Below, one piece after another: positions 56,110 through 64,000 of a stretch of DNA of 64,000 nucleotides; position 1 is the first letter of the stretch; every line of letters starts with the position of its first letter. Where the stretch lies: the NCBI GenBank assembly GCA_002863125.1, contig PKEB01000004.1, positions 1 to 64,000 on the forward strand. The letters are read 5' to 3'. This DNA comes from Flavobacteriales bacterium (GTDB lineage: Bacteria; Bacteroidota; Bacteroidia; Flavobacteriales_D; Sanyastnellaceae). The position numbers were made by a program, and so were the translations under genes. The notes beneath the pieces were generated by a model that had not been told where the DNA came from, made no database searches, and was given only the letters and a program-made list of their open reading frames with translations.

Positions 56110-57561
56110 TTAGTGTGTCGGAATGCATACACTTTGTGGTTCCGTAAAGAACCGCAGGGCTTCGAACCCGCCTTCACGTCCTATACCACTTGATTTGACT
56201 CCTCCAAATGGCGTGCGTAGGTCACGCACGAGCCAACAGTTGATCCAAGCGATGCCGCTTTCGACTTGAGTGGCTACGCGGTGCGCTTTCGCGGCGTCCT
56301 GCGTCCAGATGGTGGCTGCTAACCCGTAGTCGCTATCGTTGGCCAACTTGATTGCTTCGGCTTCCGTTGAAAACCGTTGAAGCGTGATGACAGGCCCAAA
56401 TATTTCCTCTTGATTGATGCTGCAACCTGGCCCAAGCCCTTCCAAAATCGTAGGCTGAACAAAATACCCTGTTTCACAGCGGTCGTTGGGGGCTGCAGCT
56501 GTATCACCTCCACACAGTACGGAAGCGCCTTGGTCTTTCGCCGATTCGATGTACGCGAGTACCTTATCGCGGTGGGGTGCAGAAACCAATGCGCCCATCT
56601 TGGTGTTGGGGTCGGAAGGATCGCCTGGCGCGATCCGTTTTGCTTTGGCTACCAAGGCATCCCGAAATGCATCATAGAGGCTGTCTTCAATTAGAATCCG
56701 CGAGGAACAAAGGCAGATTTGGCCTTGATTGGCGAACGAAGAGCGGATGGTGGTAGAGACGGCCTTGTCGAAGTCGCAATCGGCAAAGACAATGGCCGGG
56801 TTCTTACCGCCGAGTTCGAGGCTTAATTTCTTGAACATCCCAGCTGTGGTGCGCGTTATGTGGGCACCGGTCTGGGTCCCCCCGGTGAAGGAAATCGCCT
56901 TGACGTGTGGGTGCTCGACGAGGGCTTGTCCCGCTTCGTGCCCCAACCCATGCACAACATTGAATACACCTGCTGGAAACCCGGCTTCGGCGGCCCATTT
57001 TGAAAGCATCCAGGCCGTGACCGGCGTGACTTCAGAGGGCTTGGCTACGACGCAATTTCCCGCCGCGAGGGCAGGAGCGATTTTCCAAGTAAATAGGTAC
57101 AGCGGTAAGTTCCACGGGGAGATGCACCCTACCACCCCAATGGGTTTGCGGTGGGTGTAGTGGATGAATTCAGCGCCACCGGGAATGTGGGCTTCTGAAG
57201 CAAAATGTTCAATGGCGCCAGCGAAGAATTCGAGGTTTTTCTGCGCACGGGGAATGTCGACCGCTCCGGCGAGGGAAACGGGTTTGCCGTTGTCCTGGGA
57301 TTCGGCCGCGATGAGCGCCTCGCTGTGCTCAGCAATCAAGTCGCCCCACTTGCGCAGGCAAGCGGCTCGATCTTCGAATGGCGTAGCAGACCATGCTGGA
57401 AAGGCAGCTTGAGCGGCTTGTACAGCGGCCTCGACATCCGCAGCATTGGAGCGGGGAATGCGGGAAAAAACCAGACCTGTCGCCGGCTCGATGTTATCCA
57501 ACCACGCCCCGCCTTCCGGGTTCGTCATTTCGCCCCCTATGAGATTCTGCAATTCCATCAT
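56110..57561 (-). CDS. Aldehyde dehydrogenase, ALDH8/2-aminomuconate semialdehyde dehydrogenase-like
   Basis: A 483-residue NAD-dependent aldehyde dehydrogenase. The NAD-binding FTGGTQTG region, the catalytic Glu in LELGGKNPAIV and the catalytic Cys in FANQGQICLCSS are present. The C-terminal segment NCWLVRDLRTPFGGVKSSGIGREGG resembles ALDH8A1/AMSDH enzymes of tryptophan (kynurenine) breakdown. No other kynurenine genes lie nearby, so the substrate is inferred. The start is MMELQN at 57561 or 57558. Confidence 0.88.
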   Translation of the reverse strand: MMELQNLIGGEMTNPEGGAWLDNIEPATGLVFSRIPRSNAADVEAAVQAAQAAFPAWSATPFEDRAACLRKWGDLIAEHSEALIAAESQDNGKPVSLAGAVDIPRAQKNLEFFAGAIEHFASEAHIPGGAEFIHYTHRKPIGVVGCISPWNLPLYLFTWKIAPALAAGNCVVAKPSEVTPVTAWMLSKWAAEAGFPAGVFNVVHGLGHEAGQALVEHPHVKAISFTGGTQTGAHITRTTAGMFKKLSLELGGKNPAIVFADCDFDKAVSTTIRSSFANQGQICLCSSRILIEDSLYDAFRDALVAKAKRIAPGDPSDPNTKMGALVSAPHRDKVLAYIESAKDQGASVLCGGDTAAAPNDRCETGYFVQPTILEGLGPGCSINQEEIFGPVITLQRFSTEAEAIKLANDSDYGLAATIWTQDAAKAHRVATQVESGIAWINCWLVRDLRTPFGGVKSSGIGREGGFEALRFFTEPQSVCIPTH

Positions 57562-57614
57562 GTGCCCAAGATAATTGACGGGGTACGATTGCGGAATTTT
57601 CGCGAAATCCTTTT

Positions 57615-57622
57615 TATCTTTG
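57615..57622 (+). promoter_or_regulatory. -7 box (TATCTTTG) before tRNA-Gln
   Basis: TATCTTTG matches the Bacteroidota consensus 33 bp upstream of the tRNA. Confidence 0.6.
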
Positions 57623-57654
57623 CGCTCGCTTTGTAGCCTTAGGGCTGCTGGTAC

Positions 57655-57725
57655 TCCCCGATGGTGTAATGGTAACACACCGGTTTTTGGTGCCGTTTTT
57701 CCAGGTTCGAGTCCTGGTCGGGGAA
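57655..57725 (+). tRNA. tRNA-Gln (UUG)
   Basis: A 71-nt cloverleaf with a perfect acceptor (TCCCCGA/TCGGGGA) and T stem (CCAGG/CCTGG). Anticodon loop TTTTGGT gives UUG. The outermost anticodon-stem pair is a C-U mismatch. CCA is not encoded. A terminator follows directly. Confidence 0.93.
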
Positions 57726-57729
57726 CAAG

Positions 57730-57756
57730 CCCTCAGCAGTGCTGGGGGTTTTTTTA
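57730..57756 (+). terminator. Terminator after tRNA-Gln
   Basis: CCCTCAGC and GCTGGGGG form an 8-bp stem with one wobble and an AGT loop. Seven Ts follow. Confidence 0.88.
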
Positions 57757-57787
57757 TGCCGTGAGCTGGCCGGGGCCAAACGGGGGA

Positions 57788-58981
57788 TCATTCCCCTCCG
57801 GTCAGGGCTTCGAGTTGAGTTTGCAATTCGGCGATGACAGTTTGTAAGGAGTCGACCGTCGAGACCAATGAGCCCAAGGTGGATGCTACATCGTAGGTGC
57901 CTGCAAAAACGGTTCCTTCCACGACCGCGTCTCCATGGATGACGGCATTTCCACTGCTGTGGACTTCAAAGGCATTTGAACGCATGTTGGCATCGGCACC
58001 GTTTCCAACGATGAACAAAGCGCCTTCGGTTTGCAGGGCATTGAACTGACCAATGGACATGCTGTTGTCTTGGTCGGCGACTACGCCGTAGCCTGCGGCA
58101 AATGATGCGGTTCCAGCGGCTTCTGCATTCCTCCCGGTGGCCCGGCTGTACAGCCCGGTTGCGGAGCTTGCAAATCCGCCTGCATGGCTTCCGTATCCCT
58201 CTGCATAGGTTTGGTAGCCTTCCGCATGGGAAAGGTCACCGGAAGCGATGGTTGACTGCCCCTCGGCGTGGGAACCGGTTCCGCTGGCTTCCGTTTGACG
58301 GCCTTCGGCATGGGCATAGAGCCCAGGAGCTTCCGTGGAATACCCTTCAGCGTGAGCCGCTGTGCTCGAGGCCAGCGTGTTGTACCCTTCGGCATGGCTG
58401 TAATTGGCGGTCGCATCCGTTCCGTATCCTTCGGCATGAGCCGTCAGCGCTGTCGCTTGTGTGAGCATGCCCTCTGAATGGCTGGCGGTCCCACTTGCTG
58501 TTGTTCCCTCGCCCTCTGCACTGGAGCAGGTTGCGCTCGCCGTGGTGAGGCGATTTTGGGCATGGCTATACGCACCGCTCGCATTGGTGTTGAGGCCGGA
58601 TGCATTGGCGTAAATGCCGGATGCCTGAACCCCATACCCTTGAGCAAACTCCTGTTGCACACGGAGGGAAGTAGTGATCCACGCGTAATCCTCCGTGCCG
58701 ACCGTCGAATCTTGAACTGCTGACAAACCCAAGGAGTCCCGTGCCGAGGCAACGGTGGTTGCCCCGGTACCACCAAATGCCACGGGGATGACCCCGGTGG
58801 GGACAAAATCCTCTCCGTAGTAGGGCAGAAAGTTCAGCAGGTCGGTGACATCAATGGCGCCGTTGTTGTCGCTGTCCGGATTGAAAGGAAGTCCGCTTCC
58901 AGCGGTTTCTTGGGCAGAAGCAATCGTGCCGAGGAGCACAAACATGAAAGACAGCAAGGTGGATTGCAAGGCAAAACGCAT
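57788..58981 (-). CDS. YadA-like 'SHAEG' beta-roll protein with dockerin-like motif and coiled coil
   Basis: A 397-residue protein with a signal peptide ending TIASAQ. One dockerin-like EF-hand motif lies near 34-50 (DSDNNGAIDVTDLLNFL). Residues ~110-290 are a run of ~14-residue repeats of the form SHAEGxxTxASGxx, the pattern of YadA-head left-handed beta-rolls and some phage appendages. A capping region and a short C-terminal coiled coil (TLGSLVSTVDSLQTVIAELQTQLEAL) follow, consistent with a trimeric fibre. It probably forms a surface fibre. No membrane anchor domain is visible. Confidence 0.82.
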   Translation of the reverse strand: MRFALQSTLLSFMFVLLGTIASAQETAGSGLPFNPDSDNNGAIDVTDLLNFLPYYGEDFVPTGVIPVAFGGTGATTVASARDSLGLSAVQDSTVGTEDYAWITTSLRVQQEFAQGYGVQASGIYANASGLNTNASGAYSHAQNRLTTASATCSSAEGEGTTASGTASHSEGMLTQATALTAHAEGYGTDATANYSHAEGYNTLASSTAAHAEGYSTEAPGLYAHAEGRQTEASGTGSHAEGQSTIASGDLSHAEGYQTYAEGYGSHAGGFASSATGLYSRATGRNAEAAGTASFAAGYGVVADQDNSMSIGQFNALQTEGALFIVGNGADANMRSNAFEVHSSGNAVIHGDAVVEGTVFAGTYDVASTLGSLVSTVDSLQTVIAELQTQLEALTGGE

Positions 58982-59055
58982 GGCACAAATATTTTCTTCA
59001 ATTTACGAAGGAACCGGCGGGACTGCCAATTCGTTCCAGGCCCCTCGGTGGGACA

Positions 59056-60972
59056 TCAGTGTTGGATGACCCAGCGCAGGGTCTCGCGCTTACCAGCTGT
59101 GCTGGCTTGGATGAGGTAACATCCCGAAGTCAGGTGGGCTGTTGAAAGCGTGATCCGCTCGGTCCTGAAATTCGCGCCGCCCGCAACCACGTATGCGTCC
59201 ACCTCTTGGCCAGCCAAGTCGAACACCCGCACCGTCACCGTTTCACCGGGGGACGCATTGATATCGACCACAGACGCCGTTCGCGTCGGATTGGGCCAAA
59301 GGGAAGCCATCAAAGGAGTACTCGCGCCGTCGGATTCCAAGGCGCCGCTTCGGGCACCGGGACGGGGTTGAATTTTGGAGACGGAGGGTTTGGTGACCGG
59401 TGAGGCAGGAGCTTCGGGGCAGGTCGATCCGTCAAAGGTGAGGGTTTGCACAAAGTTGGCGGCGTTTCCACTGCAATCCGTTCCTGTGTAGGTGCGCTGG
59501 ATCTCGAAGGGGGCATCAGGTTGTCCGTCAGGATCTCCCGCAACGACACTTTCCGTCAGTTCGGTAAGCACCTCCTCGCTGCATTCGTCGGCGAACTCAA
59601 AGTCGCACGGTTCTGGCAATTCGGCCTCGCCGAGTTCCGCATCGAAGCACAAGGCCACCTCCGATGCGCAATTCGCATTGCTCCACACCGGCGCGGTCAC
59701 ATCGGCACGTACGAAGAGCTGAGGCACTTCGGTGAAGAGGCCACAGCTGGCATTCAATGCATGGTTGAAGTGCACGGTGGCTTCCTGGCCACATGGCACT
59801 TCATTCAAAACATCTTCACCCAGATCAATGACCAGGTCGCCGGTCATGCCGCTGACGACTTCATCCAGCACACGTCCGCTCCATGCGAACCATCCGCCGA
59901 ACCCGTAGTTGCAATTCACGCTGTTTCCGCCGGCGCCCAGCTGAAAGCGTTTGCTCTCGTTGAAAGGCATGTGGGACAGCTGCAAATACGAACCATCGAG
60001 CCCATCGGTGCCGATGAGGTAGGAGTGTTCAGCGTTGAGGCGGTAGGTGACCGTCGAGGCTGTATCCACGCTGCAGCCGAAGGCCGTCACGAATCCGTGC
60101 GACGGGTCTTGCGCCAGCCATTCATCGCCCATCAACGGGTCCTCCAGCACCAAGTGGACGCTCCACTTGAGGCTAGGGTTCATGGTGTTTTCCACTTGAC
60201 CAGTTACTACGGCCAAGCCGTTGGCATACCGCGACACGAGCAACGGATAGGATTCGACGAAGTAGTCGGAATTGGCCAATCCAAGTGCAGTGAGTCCAAA
60301 CACCCGAATGGCGCCGTCGGGCCCGATGCCGTCCGCTGTGGTGCCAACGTTGAGGGTGTAATCCGAAGTGGCGTCTACCACAAATGTTTTCACGTCGAGC
60401 GGGTCATCCGTGCATCCGGTGGCGGCCAGCACTTCACCGACCGGCTCCAGGGGGAGGTCGCCAACGCAACCAACTTCCACTGCAGGCAAATCGGTGATGA
60501 ACACGGGTTCGCATCCACCGCAGCCCGTCAAAATGCCTTCACAATCGTAGTCAGGCAAAGGATAAATGCACAGCGTTGGATCGGAGAGGGTGGCCTCTGG
60601 ATCAAAAGTACAGGCAGTAAAATCCGTGCACCCAACGCAGGAGGTGAACTCACACGAAGCGAGGTTGGGAATCAGGGCGTCCGGGTCGTAGTTGCAGGCT
60701 TCCACAACGGTGCATCCCACACAGGAGAGGTATTCACAAGAACCGTCGTTGTAGATGGCACCGGGGTCGTAGTTGCAGGCATACTGGTTGGTGCACCCGA
60801 TGCACGATTGGTAATCGCACGACCCGTCATCTTCGGTCGCCGTCGGGTTGAAGTTGCACGCCCAGACATCTGTGCACCCGAACTCATCCGCTTGAGCGGC
60901 GAGGTTATTCGTCCATCCCATTATAGCCAGGAGTACGAGCAATAATGCAGTGCGGGCGCGGTTTTGGGCCAT
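59056..60972 (-). CDS. Secreted TACNY-module protein with T9SS sorting domain
   Basis: A 638-residue protein with a signal peptide ending NNLAAQ. Four consecutive CTDxxACNYDPxA modules (about 30-145, CIGCTNQYACNYDPGAIYNDGSC type) are followed by a long beta-rich region with paired Cys. The T9SS type A sorting domain (WPNPTRTASVVDI ... GCYLIQAST) covers about 555-638. The modules match those in the proteins at 2, 8182 and 16634. No catalytic motif is seen. Surface display is inferred. Confidence 0.86.
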   Translation of the reverse strand: MAQNRARTALLLVLLAIMGWTNNLAAQADEFGCTDVWACNFNPTATEDDGSCDYQSCIGCTNQYACNYDPGAIYNDGSCEYLSCVGCTVVEACNYDPDALIPNLASCEFTSCVGCTDFTACTFDPEATLSDPTLCIYPLPDYDCEGILTGCGGCEPVFITDLPAVEVGCVGDLPLEPVGEVLAATGCTDDPLDVKTFVVDATSDYTLNVGTTADGIGPDGAIRVFGLTALGLANSDYFVESYPLLVSRYANGLAVVTGQVENTMNPSLKWSVHLVLEDPLMGDEWLAQDPSHGFVTAFGCSVDTASTVTYRLNAEHSYLIGTDGLDGSYLQLSHMPFNESKRFQLGAGGNSVNCNYGFGGWFAWSGRVLDEVVSGMTGDLVIDLGEDVLNEVPCGQEATVHFNHALNASCGLFTEVPQLFVRADVTAPVWSNANCASEVALCFDAELGEAELPEPCDFEFADECSEEVLTELTESVVAGDPDGQPDAPFEIQRTYTGTDCSGNAANFVQTLTFDGSTCPEAPASPVTKPSVSKIQPRPGARSGALESDGASTPLMASLWPNPTRTASVVDINASPGETVTVRVFDLAGQEVDAYVVAGGANFRTERITLSTAHLTSGCYLIQASTAGKRETLRWVIQH

Positions 60973-61016
60973 TCAGCAACTTGGTTAATTCAAACCGAAC
61001 AGTTTGATTTAACAAG

Positions 61017-61045
61017 GTCTTGAATTTTTGATGAATAATCAAGAC
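61017..61045 (-). terminator. Inverted repeat after leuS
   Basis: GTCTTGA and TCAAGAC form perfect 7-bp arms 15 bp apart downstream of the leftward leuS. No strong T-tract follows, so it could instead be an operator for the next gene leftward. Confidence 0.4.
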
Positions 61046-61094
61046 AAAACCGTTAAAACTATGGATGAAGCAGGCCTTTCGAAAAACCAATCGC

Positions 61095-63905
61095 TTATCC
61101 AACCACGATGTTCACGATGCGTCCCGGGACAACGATGACCTTGCGAACGGTTTTTCCATCGAGGTGAGCTTGGGCTTTTTCATGCGCAAGCGCCTGACTT
61201 TCAACGGATTTAGCATCGAGATCGGCGGGAACGGTTAATTGGAACCGCACCTTGCCATTGAAGCTAACGGGGTAGGTCACCTCGTCCGCCGTCAGCCAGC
61301 GTTCCTCCGCCGTGGGCCAAACTTGATCGAGTACACTGTCGGCACCTCCACTAAGCTGCCACAACTCTTCCGCGAGGTGCGGAGCAACAGGACTGGCCAA
61401 TACCGCCAGCGGCTGCAGAAGTGCGGCGTTCTGTGCCTTGGCTTCGAGGAGCTCATTGACGCCGATCATCAATGCGCTGATGACCGTGTTGAAGGCATGG
61501 CGATCCAGGTCGTCACTGACTTTTTTGATGGTCTTGTGTACGATGCGGTGCTGGTCGTCGGTGGCGGCTGAAGCGGCCTCAGTTTGGCTGAAGAGGCGGT
61601 GCAGTTTGCGCAAGAAATTGTGCACGCCACTGATGCCTTGTGTGTCCCAGGGTTTGTGCTGGGTCAAGGGCCCCAAGAACATTTCGTAGCACCGGAGCGT
61701 ATCGGCTCCGTAGCGTTCCACCAAGTCATCCGGGGTCTGTACGTTGAACTTGGACTTGGACATCTTCTCGACCTCATGGCCACACGTGTATTCGCCTTCG
61801 TCATTGAGGATGAATTCCGCTTTCGCGTACTCGGGGCGCCAGGCTTTAAAGGCCTCGACGTCGAGCTTGTCGGATTGGACAAAGTTGATGTCCACGTGCA
61901 AGCGTTGCGTCTGGAATTCCTTCCGCTTTTCGAACGTCACGAATTGGCCTGTGCCTTGGACGCGGTAAACGAAGTTCGAGCGCCCGAGGATCATGCCCTG
62001 GTTGATCATCCGCTTGAACGGTTCGTTGAAACCGATCCATCCGCGGTCGAACAAAAACTTTGTCCAGAAGCGGGAGTACAAGAGGTGTCCTGTAGTGTGT
62101 TCAGCGCCGCCCACATACAGGTCGACTTGCCCCCAGTAATCTGATTTGTCCCGGGCGCAAAACTCTTCGGTATTGTGCGGGTCCATGTAGCGCAGGAAGT
62201 ACCAGCTTGAGCCGGCCCAACCGGGCATGGTGTTGTACTCCATGCGGTCCCCACGGGTGACGTTCCAGTCTTCCGTTTTGGCGCGTGCAAGTGGCGGGTC
62301 GCCATCCTCAGTCGGCAAGTAGGCGTCTACCGGAGGCAAGGTGACTTGCTCGTCGCGGATCAACTGAGGAATCTCTCCGTCGTAGTAAATCGGGAAGGGC
62401 TCGCCCCAGTACCGTTGGCGGCTGAAAACCGCATCGCGCAGCCGGTAGTTGATTTGCCCGGTGCCGACGCCTTTTTCCTCCAAGCGGGCAATGGCCAAAG
62501 GGATGGCTTCCACCGGAGTCTTACCGTCGAATTCTCCAGAATTGCACAGGGCGATGTCCTTCTCGGTGTAGACCGCTTCATCCGTATCGACACCTTCGAA
62601 AATGGCGGGAATGGACAAGTCGTACGCTTTGGCAAATTTCCAATCGCGCTCATCGCCCGCCGGCACGGCCATGATGGCCCCGGTGCCGTATCCAGCCAAG
62701 ACGTAGTCGGCAATCCACACGGGGATTTTCTCTCCGGTGAGTGGATGCACGGCGTAACCGCCGGTAAAGCACCCGCTGACTTCGTGGTCGCCTGCGCCTT
62801 GGCGTTCGCGCTCGGATTTTTGGGCGGCGGCGGTTTGGTACGCCGCTATGGCTTCTTTTTGCTCCGCCGTGGTGATTGTCGCAACCAATTCATGTTCCGG
62901 CGCCAAGACCATGAAGCCCACTCCGTAGATGGTGTCCGGTCGGGTCGTGAACACCTCGATGGTGTGTTGGGGCAGGCCCTCGACGCCAAAGTGCACCGAC
63001 GCGCCTTCGCTGCGGCCAATCCAATTGCGTTGGGCTTCCTTGATGCTGTCCGTCCAATCGAGGCCATTCAAGTCGTCGATCAGGCGTTGGGAGAAGGCCG
63101 AAATGCGCATGATCCACTGGCGCATCCGCTTGCGGACCACGGGGTGACCGCCGCGCTCGCTCAGGCCGTCTTTGACTTCGTCATTTGCCAAAACCGTACC
63201 GAGGGCGGGACACCAATTGACTTCGCTGTCGGCGAGGTAGGCCAGCCGGAATTGCATCAAAATGTGCGATTGCGCGACGGCATCGCATGCACTCCAATGA
63301 GCGGCAGTGAGGGTTCCGTCAAAGGCGTCATCCCATGGGTATGCTCCGTCGGGCAACATTTTCCACCAGTCCCCATCGCACGCTGGCTGCGCCGTTTCCA
63401 GCCCGTCGCTCTGCAGCATTTCCACCAAGGCCGAGATAGGTTTGGCGCAGTCGGCGGCTGCATCGTACCACGATTCGAACAACTCGGCGAAAATCCATTG
63501 GGTCCACCGGTAGTAGGCCGGATCACTGGTACGCACCTCGCGCGACCAATCGTAGCAGAATCCGAGCTGGTCCAACTGTTCGCGGTATCGCGCCACATTG
63601 GCCTCGGTCGTTACAGCCGGATGCTGTCCGGTCTGGATGGCGTACTGTTCGGCGGGAAGCCCGAAGCTGTCGTACCCCATTGGGTGCAAGACGTTGAACC
63701 CCTGGTGGCGCTTGTACCGGGCGTAGACATCGCTCGCGATGTAGCCGAGTGGGTGCCCGACGTGCAGGCCAGCGCCGGAGGGATACGGGAACATGTCGAG
63801 GACATAGAATTTTTCCTTCGACGGGTCTTCAGTGACCTTGTAGGCTTCTGACGCTTTCCAGTTCGCTTGCCAGCGCTGTTCAATTGCTCGAAAATCGTAT
63901 TCCAT
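61095..63905 (-). CDS. leuS: Leucyl-tRNA synthetase
   Basis: A 936-residue class I synthetase that charges tRNA-Leu. The HIGH-type motif lies in PYPSGAGLHVGHPLGY (HVGH at 48-51) and the KMSKS-type motif KMSKSKFN near 712. The CP1 editing domain (about 220-420, TTRPDTIYGVGFM) is present. The ATG at 63905 gives the conserved MEYDFRAIEQRWQ N-terminus. A TACCTTTG box lies about 20 bp upstream. Confidence 0.97.
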   Translation of the reverse strand: MEYDFRAIEQRWQANWKASEAYKVTEDPSKEKFYVLDMFPYPSGAGLHVGHPLGYIASDVYARYKRHQGFNVLHPMGYDSFGLPAEQYAIQTGQHPAVTTEANVARYREQLDQLGFCYDWSREVRTSDPAYYRWTQWIFAELFESWYDAAADCAKPISALVEMLQSDGLETAQPACDGDWWKMLPDGAYPWDDAFDGTLTAAHWSACDAVAQSHILMQFRLAYLADSEVNWCPALGTVLANDEVKDGLSERGGHPVVRKRMRQWIMRISAFSQRLIDDLNGLDWTDSIKEAQRNWIGRSEGASVHFGVEGLPQHTIEVFTTRPDTIYGVGFMVLAPEHELVATITTAEQKEAIAAYQTAAAQKSERERQGAGDHEVSGCFTGGYAVHPLTGEKIPVWIADYVLAGYGTGAIMAVPAGDERDWKFAKAYDLSIPAIFEGVDTDEAVYTEKDIALCNSGEFDGKTPVEAIPLAIARLEEKGVGTGQINYRLRDAVFSRQRYWGEPFPIYYDGEIPQLIRDEQVTLPPVDAYLPTEDGDPPLARAKTEDWNVTRGDRMEYNTMPGWAGSSWYFLRYMDPHNTEEFCARDKSDYWGQVDLYVGGAEHTTGHLLYSRFWTKFLFDRGWIGFNEPFKRMINQGMILGRSNFVYRVQGTGQFVTFEKRKEFQTQRLHVDINFVQSDKLDVEAFKAWRPEYAKAEFILNDEGEYTCGHEVEKMSKSKFNVQTPDDLVERYGADTLRCYEMFLGPLTQHKPWDTQGISGVHNFLRKLHRLFSQTEAASAATDDQHRIVHKTIKKVSDDLDRHAFNTVISALMIGVNELLEAKAQNAALLQPLAVLASPVAPHLAEELWQLSGGADSVLDQVWPTAEERWLTADEVTYPVSFNGKVRFQLTVPADLDAKSVESQALAHEKAQAHLDGKTVRKVIVVPGRIVNIVVG

Positions 63906-63924
63906 GCGGCTTCCCAATTCGCTG

Positions 63925-63932
63925 CAAAGGTA
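63925..63932 (-). promoter_or_regulatory. -7 box (TACCTTTG) of leuS
   Basis: On the minus strand TACCTTTG lies just upstream of the leuS ATG, back-to-back with a plus-strand TATCTTTA at 63942-63949. Confidence 0.6.
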
Positions 63933-63953
63933 GTCGCTTGGTATCTTTAGCGC

Positions 63954-64000
63954 GTGTACTTGCGGCAGACTCCTCCGATTGTAAAAGCGATGGCTTCCCA
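63954..64000 (+). CDS. Possible start of a divergent gene, cut by the window end
   Basis: A GTG at 63954 opens a frame with no stop to the window end (V/M-Y-L-R-Q-T-P-P-I-V-K-A-M-A-S). A TATCTTTA -7-like box lies 5 bp upstream. The residues faintly resemble the N-terminus of some Bacteroidota polysaccharide deacetylases, but too little is visible to assign a function. Confidence 0.35.
   Translation, partial: MYLRQTPPIVKAMAS

Noticed and set aside
61017-61045. Attachment site or mobile-element end
   Set aside because: Only a short inverted repeat is present, with no integrase, target duplication or atypical flanking genes.

Overview
The window looks like ordinary chromosome of a marine Bacteroidota, most likely a Flavobacteriales relative, although it is GC-rich for that group. 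The evidence is consistent across the window. Several exported proteins end in type IX secretion (T9SS) sorting domains. Cys/Asp-rich 'CTDxxACNYDxxAxxDDGSC' modules recur in large secreted proteins. Bacteroidota-type -7 promoter boxes (TAnnTTTG) lie upstream of several genes. The primase has the divergent zinc-binding region I associate with this phylum. I see no rRNA, CRISPR array, transposase or prophage. Four tRNAs are present: Ile2/Met-CAU, Arg-CCU, Val-GAC and Gln-UUG.

Layout. 1-4100 is the 3' part of a giant repeat-rich secreted protein. 4.2-7.8 kb holds tRNA/rRNA modification genes (miaE, an RlmI-like methyltransferase) divergent from rnr. 7.9-19.8 kb mixes two tRNAs, a fasciclin adhesin, a bestrophin channel, a cupin, a small lipoprotein/membrane-protein cluster, DoxX, two large exported proteins (C2/PKD type and an M43 metalloprotease) and a lipid desaturase. 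20.1-25.0 kb is a divergent beta-galactosidase/sodium-sugar symporter pair. 25.0-28.9 kb has a secreted BNR-like protein and convergent feoA and feoB. 28.9-36.6 kb is a long leftward cluster (EnvC-like, DUF4292 lipoprotein, TPR lipoprotein, nucleotidyltransferase, dUTPase, enoyl-CoA hydratase, fused peptide-type ABC ATPase). It continues into tyrosine catabolism (hppD, hmgA) at 36.7-39.0 kb. 39.0-46.0 kb is housekeeping: GH73/LysM hydrolase, polyprenyl synthase, YicC, gmk, nadD, pth, bL25, prs. 46.0-53.7 kb has a frameshifted TonB-type gene, a two-component system, dnaG, mscS and recJ. 53.8-61.0 kb returns to surface proteins (Cys-rich lipoprotein, OmpA lipoprotein, YadA-like beta-roll, T9SS protein) plus an aldehyde dehydrogenase. 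leuS closes the window, with the first codons of a possible divergent gene after it.

Functional themes. Many genes serve the cell surface: repeat adhesins, a secreted protease, a beta-galactosidase with its symporter, and envelope lipoproteins. Co-directional genes are often packed with 4-bp ATGA overlaps, which suggests translational coupling. The most novel observations are a self-contained candidate small RNA with its own promoter-like box and terminator upstream of dnaG (48948-49056), a one-base frameshift in a C8 tract of the TonB-type gene, tail-to-tail feoA/feoB, and hydrophobic inserts within the Asp/Cys repeats of the first protein.
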